Shown here: one piece after another, positions 38,215-45,707 of the stretch | Layout: each line of letters opens with the position of its first letter | How positions within the stretch are numbered: the first letter of the stretch is position 1 | DNA from: Chryseobacterium lacus | GTDB lineage: Bacteria > Bacteroidota > Bacteroidia > Flavobacteriales > Weeksellaceae | Direction: 5' to 3' | Length of the DNA: 64,000 bases | Assembly (NCBI RefSeq): GCF_003336205.1 | Contig: NZ_QPIE01000003.1 | Location: 248,001-312,000, forward strand | Translations under genes and position numbers: made by a program | Notes under the pieces: generated by a model | The model's database searches: none | What the model was told of the DNA's origin: nothing | Seen by the model: the letters and a program-made list of their open reading frames with translations, nothing else

Positions 38215-39108
38215 TTATAATTTTATTCCTGTTCTCATTTTTGCGCTTCTCGCACGCGAGTTTTCTTCTATTTCGCTGCTATCGGGAATGGTGGCTTTAG
38301 TTTTTAAAAGCTCGAATGATTTCCGGTAATTTCCGTAAATATCTCTTTCCGGTTCACCTTCGAACATTCCGTTTTTCAGGAAACGTTTCACCAGCCGGTC
38401 TTCCAGAGAGTGATACGAAATCACCACCAGTCGTCCCTGTGGTTTCAGGATTTTGTATGCCTGAAGAAGCATTTCCTTTAAGGCTTCCAGTTCCTGATTT
38501 ACCTCAATACGAATGGCTTGAAAAACCTGGGCAAAAAACTTATTCTGCTTGTGTGGCGGTATAAAACTGAATATTTTTTTTAAATCTTCTGTCGTTTTTA
38601 TCGCGCTGATTTTCCGGTGATGAACAATGGTTCTTGCTAGTTTTCGAGCTTCTCTCAGTTCTCCGAAATGGTAGAGAAGATCAGCGAGATGTTCTTCTTC
38701 ATATTTATTAATTATTTTTCTCGCATCTAAGCTTTGCATCACGTTCATTCGCATATCCAGCGGCGCATTGCTTCGGATGGAAAATCCACGTTCTGCTTCA
38801 TCGAACTGATGGGAGGATACGCCCAAATCGGCCAAAATCCCGTCTACCTGCGTTACACCGTGCATCAGCAATGAATTTTCCAGAAACCTGAAATTTTGAT
38901 TGATCAGGGTGAAGCGTTTGTCTCCAATCTTATTCAGAAGTGCATCCGCATCCTGATCGAAACTGTAGAGTTTTCCTTTTTCTGAGAGTCTGGCAAGTAT
39001 TTCTTTTGAATGTCCGCCACCACCGAAAGTGCAGTCTACATAAATCCCATCCTGATCCGTGACCAGATCATCAACACTTTGCTTCAACAATACGGGGTTG
39101 TGATACAT
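38215..39108 (-). CDS. rsmH: 16S rRNA (cytosine-1402-N4)-methyltransferase
   Basis: This 297-residue RsmH (MraW) methylates C1402 of 16S rRNA using S-adenosylmethionine. It begins MYHNPVLLKQSVDDL, has the cofactor motif VDCTFGGGGHSKEIL, the ILADLGVSSHQFDEAERGFS segment and the C-terminal VVISYHSLEDRLVKRF. It follows mraZ by 44 bases as usual. Confidence 0.97.
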   Translation of the reverse strand: MYHNPVLLKQSVDDLVTDQDGIYVDCTFGGGGHSKEILARLSEKGKLYSFDQDADALLNKIGDKRFTLINQNFRFLENSLLMHGVTQVDGILADLGVSSHQFDEAERGFSIRSNAPLDMRMNVMQSLDARKIINKYEEEHLADLLYHFGELREARKLARTIVHHRKISAIKTTEDLKKIFSFIPPHKQNKFFAQVFQAIRIEVNQELEALKEMLLQAYKILKPQGRLVVISYHSLEDRLVKRFLKNGMFEGEPERDIYGNYRKSFELLKTKATIPDSSEIEENSRARSAKMRTGIKL

Positions 39109-39152
39109 TTTTTATCGTTTCAAATTACAGCGAGCGCTGGTAGAATCCAGCT

Positions 39153-39620
39153 TTAATTTAATTCATCCGAGCCAGTACTGCCCATTACTTCTTCTGCAAG
39201 ATTTGCGAAGTCTGCTTCGTTTGTCGAGATCACCTGTTCATAAGCGTCCTTATCCCATATTTCAAAGAGTTCTCCCGCGCTGGTGATGACCATTTCTTTC
39301 TTCAGTCCGGCAAACAGGGTTAAATCTTTGGAGATCTGCAACCTGCCGGCACTGTCGAGTTCAACGGTTTTTACTCCGGCGGTAAACATCCTGATGAAAT
39401 CGGCATTCTTTTTTACAAACCTGTTCAGTTTGTTGATTTTTTCCATCAGGCTGTCCCAGTGCTGCATCGGATAAACTTCGAGACAGTTCTGAAACACAGA
39501 ACGTTTGATGACAAAAGTAGCTCCGCCAAAATCCTCCATCTGCTTCGCCAGAGAAGAGGGAACTTTAACGCGGCCTTTGTCGTCAATTTTACATTCGTAT
39601 GTGCCTATGAAATTCTTCAT
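39153..39620 (-). CDS. mraZ: transcriptional regulator MraZ
   Basis: This 155-residue protein has two AbrB-like half domains, each with a core Lys/Gly/Arg motif: IDDKGRVKVPSSLAKQM (N-terminal) and LDSAGRLQISKDL (C-terminal). In E. coli MraZ binds TGGGA direct repeats upstream of its own gene and represses the dcw cluster. The ATG at 39620 (MKNFIGTYECK) matches the family start; a longer frame from 39659 would read through the operator-promoter area. It is the first gene of the cluster. Confidence 0.95.
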   Translation of the reverse strand: MKNFIGTYECKIDDKGRVKVPSSLAKQMEDFGGATFVIKRSVFQNCLEVYPMQHWDSLMEKINKLNRFVKKNADFIRMFTAGVKTVELDSAGRLQISKDLTLFAGLKKEMVITSAGELFEIWDKDAYEQVISTNEADFANLAEEVMGSTGSDELN

Positions 39621-39643
39621 TTGGGACAAATTTATATAATAAT

Positions 39644-39668
39644 TTCCAAAACTTCCCACTTTTTCCCA
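39644..39668 (-). promoter_or_regulatory. MraZ operator: direct repeats with 5-bp spacers
   Basis: Read on the minus strand, two exact TGGGA copies (39668-39664 and 39658-39654) and a third degenerate TGGAA (39648-39644) are separated by exactly 5 bases each, 24 to 48 bases before the mraZ ATG. This is the arrangement known for E. coli MraZ. A -7-like box TAAATTTG lies between the operator and ATG, at 39634-39627. Confidence 0.7.
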
Positions 39669-39860
39669 CTTTTTGACTTAATGTGTATAACTTTTTGTTC
39701 ATCGTAAAACTATTGGTGCTAATTTGCTTGCTTACAATCTCTTAAAGCAATGGAGGTAGGGCTGAAGATTTATTTTAACATTTAAGGGATCACAGTTTCA
39801 CAATTAAGTTTTATTTTTATAAAATATTTGCTATAAATTATGATAATGCAGGGTTATTTG

Positions 39861-39868
39861 TAATTTTG
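39861..39868 (+). promoter_or_regulatory. -7 box upstream of alpha/beta hydrolase
   Basis: TAATTTTG matches TAnnTTTG, 19 bases before the ATG at 39888. No clear -33 TTG at the expected distance. Confidence 0.45.
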
Positions 39869-39887
39869 CAGCGATTGACTGAAATCT

Positions 39888-40649
39888 ATGATTTTTAAAT
39901 TAAAGAAAAAGAGAAAATACACTTTCATCGAAGAAGGTGAAGGGCAGCCTATCGTTCTGTTACAGGGCTTAATGGGCGGTTTGAGTAACTTCACCATTTT
40001 GATCGATTTTTTCTCTCAGAGAGGATATAAAGTTTACTTTCCGAATTTGCCCATTTATGATCTTCCAATTTTAAATACGAACTTAACAAGCATCGCAAAA
40101 TTTGTAGCCAGATTTATAACAGAAGAAGTAGGCGAACCGGCTATTGTGATAGGCAATTCTATGGGTGGACATGTAGGTTTAATCCTTACACTTTCGCGTC
40201 CTGATTTAGTGAAATATCTGGTGCTGACAGGTAGTTCCGGGTTATATGAAAGAAGTTTTGGAGACAGTTTTCCCAGAAAAAATGACCGCAATTATATCCG
40301 CAAAAAAGCAGAGGAAGTTTTTTATGACCCTACTGTTGCTACAGAAGATCTGGTAGATGAGGTTTTCTCGGTAGTAAACGACCGCGGAAAAGGAATAAAA
40401 ACTGTGATGCTGGCCCGAAGTGCGATAAAGCATAATATGGAAAAGGAACTTCATAAAATTCAGGTGCCTACCTGCATTATCTGGGGAAAACAGGATAATG
40501 TGACTCCGCCGGAAGTGGCTTCGGAAATGGACAGGCTGATTCCCGATTCCGACCTTTTCTGGATTGATAAATGCGGGCACGCTGCTATGATGGAAAAACC
40601 TGAAGAATTTAATGCAATTCTTTACGATTGGTTGAGAAGCCGGGAGTAA
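39888..40649 (+). CDS. alpha/beta hydrolase
   Basis: This 253-residue serine hydrolase has the nucleophile elbow GNSMGGHVG, the oxyanion region VLLQGLMGGLSNF and the catalytic His in DKCGHAAMMEKPEEF. The substrate cannot be told. It lies divergent from the dcw cluster and 46 bases before engB, and may share a transcript with engB and the GNAT gene. Confidence 0.88.
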   Translation: MIFKLKKKRKYTFIEEGEGQPIVLLQGLMGGLSNFTILIDFFSQRGYKVYFPNLPIYDLPILNTNLTSIAKFVARFITEEVGEPAIVIGNSMGGHVGLILTLSRPDLVKYLVLTGSSGLYERSFGDSFPRKNDRNYIRKKAEEVFYDPTVATEDLVDEVFSVVNDRGKGIKTVMLARSAIKHNMEKELHKIQVPTCIIWGKQDNVTPPEVASEMDRLIPDSDLFWIDKCGHAAMMEKPEEFNAILYDWLRSRE

Positions 40650-40695
40650 CCCGAAACATAACCATCACGATTTTACGGGATGAATCCTATTTCTT

Positions 40696-41316
40696 ATGAT
40701 TAAAACTGCAGAATTTATAAAAAGTTCAGGGAAGTGGCAGGATTGCCCCGATCCGGTTTTGCCGGAATATGCTTTCATCGGCCGCTCGAATGTGGGCAAA
40801 TCTTCACTGATTAATGCGATGGCCAACAAAAAAGACCTCGCCAAAACCTCGCAAACGCCCGGGAAAACACAGCTCATCAATCATTTTCTCATCAATGAAG
40901 AATGGTATCTTACCGACCTTCCCGGTTATGGTTATGCCAAAGTTTCCAAATCGTTGAGGAAAGATTTTGAAAAACTGATTACACAATATATCCTCAACAG
41001 AACCAATCTGGTGAATCTTTTTGTTTTAATCGATATCCGGCATTCGCCACAGCAAATTGACCTAGATTTTATGCAATGGTGTGGTGAGAGCGGAATTCCC
41101 TTTTCTATTGTTTTCACAAAAGCGGACAAACTGAGAGGAAATGCTGCTGTCAAAAATACCGAAGAATACAGAAAAAAAATGGAGGAATTCTGGGATGAAT
41201 TGCCGCCAATGTATATTACTTCAGCTGAAAAAAAGCAAGGTGGAGACGAGATTCTGTCTTTTATTGAAAAAACCAACCAGTTTCTGAAGAAAAATAATGT
41301 CCGTTTTGAAAAGTGA
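40696..41316 (+). CDS. engB: ribosome biogenesis GTP-binding protein EngB (YsxC/YihA)
   Basis: This 206-residue GTPase takes part in assembly of the large ribosomal subunit. The GTP motifs are GRSNVGKSSLINAM (G1), TPGKTQ (G2), LPGYGYA (G3) and TKADK (G4). Length and layout are normal. It overlaps the following GNAT gene by 20 bases. Confidence 0.96.
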   Translation: MIKTAEFIKSSGKWQDCPDPVLPEYAFIGRSNVGKSSLINAMANKKDLAKTSQTPGKTQLINHFLINEEWYLTDLPGYGYAKVSKSLRKDFEKLITQYILNRTNLVNLFVLIDIRHSPQQIDLDFMQWCGESGIPFSIVFTKADKLRGNAAVKNTEEYRKKMEEFWDELPPMYITSAEKKQGGDEILSFIEKTNQFLKKNNVRFEK

Positions 41317-41758
41317 TTTCATTTGGAAGGCAAAATCGTTTGATCAGCTTTCTGTCGATGAATTGTACAAGATTCTTCAAGCAAGAATGGAAGTTTTCGT
41401 TGTGGAACAGCATTGCCACTATTTGGATCCTGATAATGCCGATCAAAAAGCCATTCATCTTTGGGCAGAAAAAGATGGTGAAGTTGCAGCTTATTGCCGG
41501 ATTTTCGACAAAGGAATAAAATATCCGGAAACATCTATAGGCAGAGTTCTGACGACAGGAAACTTCCGAAGAATAAGTTTGGGTAAAGCACTGATGAATA
41601 TTGCCCTGCAACTTATTGAAAGCCGCTTCCAGACTTCTGTTGTGCGAATTTCAGCGCAGGATTATCTTCTGGATTTTTACCAGAATTTTGGATTTGAAGA
41701 TACGGGTAAAAAATATCTGGAAGACCAGATTCCTCACACTGAAATGCTGAGAAAGTAA
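41297..41758 (+). CDS. ElaA-type GNAT N-acetyltransferase
   Basis: This 153-residue acetyltransferase is of the ElaA branch. Diagnostic segments are LYKILQARMEVFVVEQHC, the Q/V-x-x-G-x-G/A-like IGRVLTTGNFRRISLGKALM for acetyl-CoA binding and a FYQNFGFEDTG end motif. The substrate is unknown. It is encoded overlapping engB. Confidence 0.85.
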   Translation: MSVLKSDFIWKAKSFDQLSVDELYKILQARMEVFVVEQHCHYLDPDNADQKAIHLWAEKDGEVAAYCRIFDKGIKYPETSIGRVLTTGNFRRISLGKALMNIALQLIESRFQTSVVRISAQDYLLDFYQNFGFEDTGKKYLEDQIPHTEMLRK

Positions 41759-41785
41759 TTTTAAGAATCCTGAATAATTAGGATT

Positions 41786-42109
41786 TTACAGCAGATCATT
41801 ATCAGGTTCGTTATTCATTTCCTTAATAATAAGAAACAAATTTTCTTTCTCTACACCGGTAATTTCATGTTCCACATCAATAGGAATTTCATAAAAATCC
41901 AGTTCTGTAAAAGTTAAATCCACATCCGGCAACGAAAATTTAATTTCGCCTTTGAGCATGATTAAAGTCGTTGATTCTGAGAAGTTTTGCTTTTCGAGAA
42001 CAGCACCCTGTCCCAGTGCTACGGCCAATTGCTGTTGAGTTGCTGTCTTTTTAATCTGAAAAACAGAAGGCCTGTCTTTAAAGAAATCTGTATATTTCAG
42101 TATATTCAT
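41786..42109 (-). CDS. small cupin-like protein
   Basis: This 107-residue protein has the pattern of a single small cupin barrel (GAVLEKQNFSESTTLIMLKG, then LDFYEIPIDVEHEIT). The classical metal-binding His pair is mostly lost (EIPIDVEHEI keeps one His). It is the last gene of the minus-strand CstB-like operon, 6 bases after the rhodanese lipoprotein. Function unknown. Confidence 0.65.
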   Translation of the reverse strand: MNILKYTDFFKDRPSVFQIKKTATQQQLAVALGQGAVLEKQNFSESTTLIMLKGEIKFSLPDVDLTFTELDFYEIPIDVEHEITGVEKENLFLIIKEMNNEPDNDLL

Positions 42110-42115
42110 GAGCTC

Positions 42116-42475
42116 TTATTTTAGGTGAAGGATAGCATTTATATTTTTCCAGGTTTTCCCGTTTCGGACGTTGTTGATTTTATTTTCTTTCAGTACTTCC
42201 ATTGCTTTTCCGGCTTGTTTGCCTGAATTACAAAAAACGACCGTTGATTTGCTGTTTCTGAATACTTCCAGATTGTTTTCAATTTGTGCCAAAGGAATAT
42301 TAACAGCGTTGGGAACAGGATTATTGCGGAAATCTTCCGGAGTCCGTACATCCACCAAAAGCGTTTCGGGGCTTTGTACAGTTTCGATCAAGCCATGCCG
42401 GTTATCGAAGGCGACAGTGGGTGCTGCACATGAAAAAAGGAATACGAGTAAGAAAAAGTTTAAGATCGTTTTCAT
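42116..42475 (-). CDS. rhodanese-domain lipoprotein
   Basis: This 119-residue protein starts at the ATG 42475, with a lipoprotein signal (LLVFLFSCAAP). A single rhodanese domain follows with the active Cys in VVFCNSGKQAGKA. Rhodaneses accept sulfane sulfur and pass it to thiols or cyanide. The lipid anchor would place it at the periplasmic side of a membrane. It lies 7 bases after the CstB-like gene, so both probably act on the same sulfur compounds. Confidence 0.85.
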   Translation of the reverse strand: MKTILNFFLLVFLFSCAAPTVAFDNRHGLIETVQSPETLLVDVRTPEDFRNNPVPNAVNIPLAQIENNLEVFRNSKSTVVFCNSGKQAGKAMEVLKENKINNVRNGKTWKNINAILHLK

Positions 42476-42482
42476 TTCAAAA

Positions 42483-43883
42483 TTATTTCTCACAAGTGAT
42501 CTGTGGTGCAGGGATTTTTCCGGTTTTAATAATTCCGTTATATCCTCCTCCGATCTCTGTGAAATTCCGTATTCCACGAGAGTTCAGGATGCTAGCTGCA
42601 ATCATGCTTCGGTAGCCGCCTGCGCAATGAAGATAAAAATGTTCCTGATCAGGAATGTTTCCTGCCCATTCTGAAATATAATCTAAAGGCTTGTTTTCAG
42701 CATTTTGGAGATGCCCTTTTTCAAATTCTGATTCTTTTCGAACGTCAATAATTTTTAAATCGGTGTGGAACTGTTCTGCAAATTCATCAGGTGAAATTCT
42801 TTTAATTTCATCAGTTTCTTTTCCTGATTTCTTCCAGCTTTCAAAACCACCTTCCAGAAAACCTACCACGTTATCAAAACCAACCCGTGACAGTCTGGTG
42901 ATGGCTTCTTTTTCCTTCCCCGGTTCTGTGATTAAAAGTAAAGGCTGTTTTACGTCCACCACCATACTTCCAACCCATGGAGCGAAGTCGCCCTTCAATC
43001 CTATGTTTACTGCGTTCGGAATAAATCCCTGATGAAATTCTGCGGCACTTCTGGTATCGAGCAAGAGTGCTCCTGTTTCTTCTGCAGCCGTTTCAAAATC
43101 ATCCGGATTTAGTGGATTCAAACCTTTATTCATTACTGTTTCGAAACTTTCATATCCGCTTTTATTCAAAGTAACATTCATTCCGAAATATTTGGGAGGT
43201 GCGGTAAGACCTTCCAGAACAGCACTGATGAAGCTTTCCTTATCCGGTTGATTAAGCGCATAATTTGTTCTTTTCTGGTTTCTGAGCGAGTCTACGGTTT
43301 CTTTCTGCATGTTTTTGCCACAAGCCGAACCTGCGCCGTGTGCAGGATAAACCGTCACGTCATCAGGAAGCGGCATTATTTTATTTTGCAGGCTGTCATA
43401 CAGCATTCCGGCAAGTTCTTCCTGAGTGATGGTGCCCTTTTTCTGTGCAAGATCCGGCCTTCCGACATCGCCTAGAAATAACGTGTCTCCTGAAAAAATA
43501 GCGTTTTCTTTTCCCTCTTCATCAATCAATAGAAATGTAGAACTTTCCAGAGTATGGCCGGGAGTGTGCAGAACTTTTATTTTTATTTTTCCAATTTGAA
43601 AAATCTGATGGTCCTCAGCAATAATGGCTTCAAAATCCGGTTGAGCGGTAGGTCCGTAAATAATGGGAGCTCCTGTCTTTCTGCTCAGGTCTAGATGTCC
43701 GGAAACAAAATCGGCATGAAAATGCGTTTCAAAAATATATTTGAGCTTTACCTGATCTTTTTCCAGACGATCCAGATAAGGTTGCACCTCACGCAGAGGA
43801 TCAATAATGGCTGCTTCATCTTCAGAAACAATGTAATAAGCACCCTGTGCCAGACATCCGGTATAAATCTGCTCAATCTTCAT
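42483..43883 (-). CDS. CstB-like persulfide dioxygenase-rhodanese fusion
   Basis: This 466-residue protein has three parts. A metallo-beta-lactamase-fold persulfide dioxygenase spans about residues 1-240, with THFHADFVSGH and HTPGHTLE as iron ligands and FSGDTLFLGDVGRPDL. A first rhodanese domain (260-355) lacks the active Cys (LLLITEPGKEKEA). A second (365-455) has it at about residue 420 in LHCAGGYRS. This is the domain order of Staphylococcus CstB, which oxidises persulfides and passes sulfur to sulfite to make thiosulfate. It heads an operon with the rhodanese lipoprotein and cupin gene, and has a CRP-like site upstream. Confidence 0.88.
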   Translation of the reverse strand: MKIEQIYTGCLAQGAYYIVSEDEAAIIDPLREVQPYLDRLEKDQVKLKYIFETHFHADFVSGHLDLSRKTGAPIIYGPTAQPDFEAIIAEDHQIFQIGKIKIKVLHTPGHTLESSTFLLIDEEGKENAIFSGDTLFLGDVGRPDLAQKKGTITQEELAGMLYDSLQNKIMPLPDDVTVYPAHGAGSACGKNMQKETVDSLRNQKRTNYALNQPDKESFISAVLEGLTAPPKYFGMNVTLNKSGYESFETVMNKGLNPLNPDDFETAAEETGALLLDTRSAAEFHQGFIPNAVNIGLKGDFAPWVGSMVVDVKQPLLLITEPGKEKEAITRLSRVGFDNVVGFLEGGFESWKKSGKETDEIKRISPDEFAEQFHTDLKIIDVRKESEFEKGHLQNAENKPLDYISEWAGNIPDQEHFYLHCAGGYRSMIAASILNSRGIRNFTEIGGGYNGIIKTGKIPAPQITCEK

Positions 43884-43905
43884 TTTTAAATTTTTTAGTT
43901 GATAG

Positions 43906-43950
43906 CAAATTTCAGGCTAATTGCTTAAACGTAAAGTGATATAAATCACA
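43906..43950 (-). promoter_or_regulatory. CRP/FNR-like site and promoter of the persulfide operon
   Basis: The plus-strand sequence AGTGATATAAATCACA (43935-43950) matches TGTGA-N6-TCACA at 9 of 10 fixed positions and has perfect GTGAT/ATCAC arms. A near -7 box GAAATTTG lies at 43913-43906. The site centre is 36.5 bp upstream of the box's last base, typical of class II activation. The gene starts 23 bases beyond the box. The site also abuts the end of the upstream gene at 43957. Confidence 0.55.
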
Positions 43951-43956
43951 TTCAAT

Positions 43957-44328
43957 CTATTCATCCGAAAAAGCAGTGCTGTTTCCCTCTTTATCGGTGA
44001 GCTTTCCACCTGTTCCGCTGCTGTTCATTTCCCACATCATTTCTTCGTTAGAAAAAATCGGATTTCCCTGAGCGTTAACGGTTTTTGCGGTAAGTTTCTG
44101 TTCAGGCTGTCCTTCCTTTTCTAATTTTACAGCTACCATTCCGCCTTCAGCAAAGTAGGTTACTTTTACTGTTTCGCCGGTGCTGCTTTTAAGTGTTTTC
44201 GTATCCTGAACATTGCTCTCCTGAGCATCCTGAGTTGTCGTTTCCTGTTGCGCTCCTTTGTTTTCTTCTTTTGTACAACTTGCTAATGTTATACCTGAGA
44301 GCGCAACGAAAAAAAATAATTTCTTCAT
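43957..44328 (-). CDS. small lipoprotein of unknown function
   Basis: This 123-residue protein has a lipoprotein signal (ITLASC) followed by a Glu/Gln/Thr-rich linker. A compact domain comes next (VKVTYFAEGGMVAVKLEKEG...MMWEMNSSG). The pattern resembles MliC/PliC-type lysozyme inhibitor folds but is too weak to claim. It follows the TauE-type gene by 4 bases and is probably cotranscribed with it. Confidence 0.7.
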   Translation of the reverse strand: MKKLFFFVALSGITLASCTKEENKGAQQETTTQDAQESNVQDTKTLKSSTGETVKVTYFAEGGMVAVKLEKEGQPEQKLTAKTVNAQGNPIFSNEEMMWEMNSSGTGGKLTDKEGNSTAFSDE

Positions 44329-44332
44329 TTTA

Positions 44333-45133
44333 TTAAGATATTTGTTTAATTAATAATTCATTGATGATAATCCAGATTCCCATCACCAAAACCAACCAGC
44401 CAAATATCGGGCGAAGCTTTCGGCCAGCAATTTTTTTGGCGATTTTCACTCCGATGAGAATCCCGAAGACAGAAAGTCCAGTGAAGGACAGCAAAAACGG
44501 CCAGTCGATTACAGTTCGATCCAAGGAAGAAACAAAACCGACATTGGAGTTAAATGCAATAATGAATAGCGAAGTTCCGACAGCCTGTTTCATAGGAACC
44601 CTCAGTAGCATTACCAATGCGGGAACAATAAGGAATCCGCCGCCTGCTCCAATAAATCCGGTGATTATTCCCACTAAAAGCCCTTGAGAAATTAGAAGCG
44701 TATAATTGATTTCTTCAGATTTCGGTATTCTTTGCCGATCGATTCTTTTTATCATTTTAAAAGCCGAAATGAGCATCAAAACCGCAAAAAGAACCAGGAT
44801 GAACATTTCTTTGGTAATGGTAATTCCCCATCTGTTGATGATATATGGTGGCAAATGCGGCAGCACTACTCTTCTGGAAAATAAAATACCCGCCACTGAC
44901 GGAAGTCCGAAAAGCAATGCCGTTCTGAAATTAACATGCCCTTGCCGGATGTATCCTACGGAGCCAACCGCACTGGTGACTCCTACGACAAATAATGACA
45001 ATGTAGTCGCTGTGACGGCATCGATTTGAAATAAATATGCAAAAACAGGAACGCTCAATATACTTCCGCCGCCACCGATAAGCCCCATGACGAGACCTAT
45101 TACAATGGCGAAAAAATATCCTGCTATATTCAT
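44333..45133 (-). CDS. TauE/SafE (DUF81) family sulfite/anion exporter
   Basis: This 266-residue membrane protein has about eight hydrophobic segments and the family's two repeated motifs, GLIGGGGSILSVPVFAYL and GFIGAGGGFLIVPALVML. Members export sulfite, sulfoacetate or related anions. With the neighbouring CstB-like operon, which would produce sulfite and thiosulfate, an exporter of such anions makes sense. It has its own -7 box TACCTTTG (45146-45139), ending only 5 bases before the ATG. Confidence 0.9.
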   Translation of the reverse strand: MNIAGYFFAIVIGLVMGLIGGGGSILSVPVFAYLFQIDAVTATTLSLFVVGVTSAVGSVGYIRQGHVNFRTALLFGLPSVAGILFSRRVVLPHLPPYIINRWGITITKEMFILVLFAVLMLISAFKMIKRIDRQRIPKSEEINYTLLISQGLLVGIITGFIGAGGGFLIVPALVMLLRVPMKQAVGTSLFIIAFNSNVGFVSSLDRTVIDWPFLLSFTGLSVFGILIGVKIAKKIAGRKLRPIFGWLVLVMGIWIIINELLIKQIS

Positions 45134-45144
45134 CCTCGCAAAGG

Positions 45145-45182
45145 TAACGGTATCATTTTAAATTGAAATTGCAATACCGTTA
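45145..45182. repeat. 9-bp inverted repeat over the tauE promoter
   Basis: TAACGGTAT (45145-45153) and ATACCGTTA (45174-45182) form a perfect inverted repeat with a 20-base spacer. The proximal half overlaps the -7 box of the TauE gene and the distal half covers the stop codon of the GreA-like gene. There is no T-run, so it is not an ordinary terminator. An operator or RNA hairpin is possible. Confidence 0.6.
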
Positions 45183-45623
45183 GAAAATAGAAGTAATCTT
45201 AAAGGTATTGCTTCCCATTTCTATAGTGTCGCCGGTTTTTTTGCCGCGTAGTTTTCCGAAAATCGGAGCTTCAGGCGAAACACAGAAGACTTCTTTGCTC
45301 TCCATTTTAAACGCCGGAAGTGCAACGCCAATGAAGAAATAATGATTTTCGGTTTCCACTACGGAACCGGGTTCGATTTCCGTATGAGAAGTTTCTTTTT
45401 CTGAAAGAACAAAATTCAGGTCGTTTTTTTCCTTTGCCAGCATTTTTTCATACCTCAACTGCATATCTTTTGCCTGAGTCTGGCGTGCATAATCGTCCGG
45501 ATCTGCGGTATCATCCTCATCTAGATCTGACGCAGACTTGTACCTGTCCACGGATTCCTGTAGATTTTGAATCACTTTATTTTGTTCTTCAATAATTCTT
45601 TGAAGTATTTCTGCTCTTTTCAT
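45180..45623 (-). CDS. GreA/GreB-type transcript cleavage factor-like protein
   Basis: This 147-residue protein has an N-terminal helical pair followed by a GreA/GreB C-terminal domain (PGSVVETENHYFFIGVALPAF, SPEAPIFGKLRGKKTGDTIE). The tip between the helices is strongly acidic (SDLDEDDTADPDDYA). In Gre factors acidic residues there reach the RNA polymerase active site and stimulate cleavage of backtracked RNA. It is therefore probably a real cleavage factor or a regulator that uses the same channel. The overall sequence is divergent from canonical GreA. Confidence 0.8.
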   Translation of the reverse strand: MKRAEILQRIIEEQNKVIQNLQESVDRYKSASDLDEDDTADPDDYARQTQAKDMQLRYEKMLAKEKNDLNFVLSEKETSHTEIEPGSVVETENHYFFIGVALPAFKMESKEVFCVSPEAPIFGKLRGKKTGDTIEMGSNTFKITSIF

Positions 45624-45707
45624 AGGTTTCTTTTAAACAAGGAATAAATTTAATAAAAAAAATGATTGTACCGCATTTTTCAAACATGGAAGTTATCATG
45701 TTCTCAT

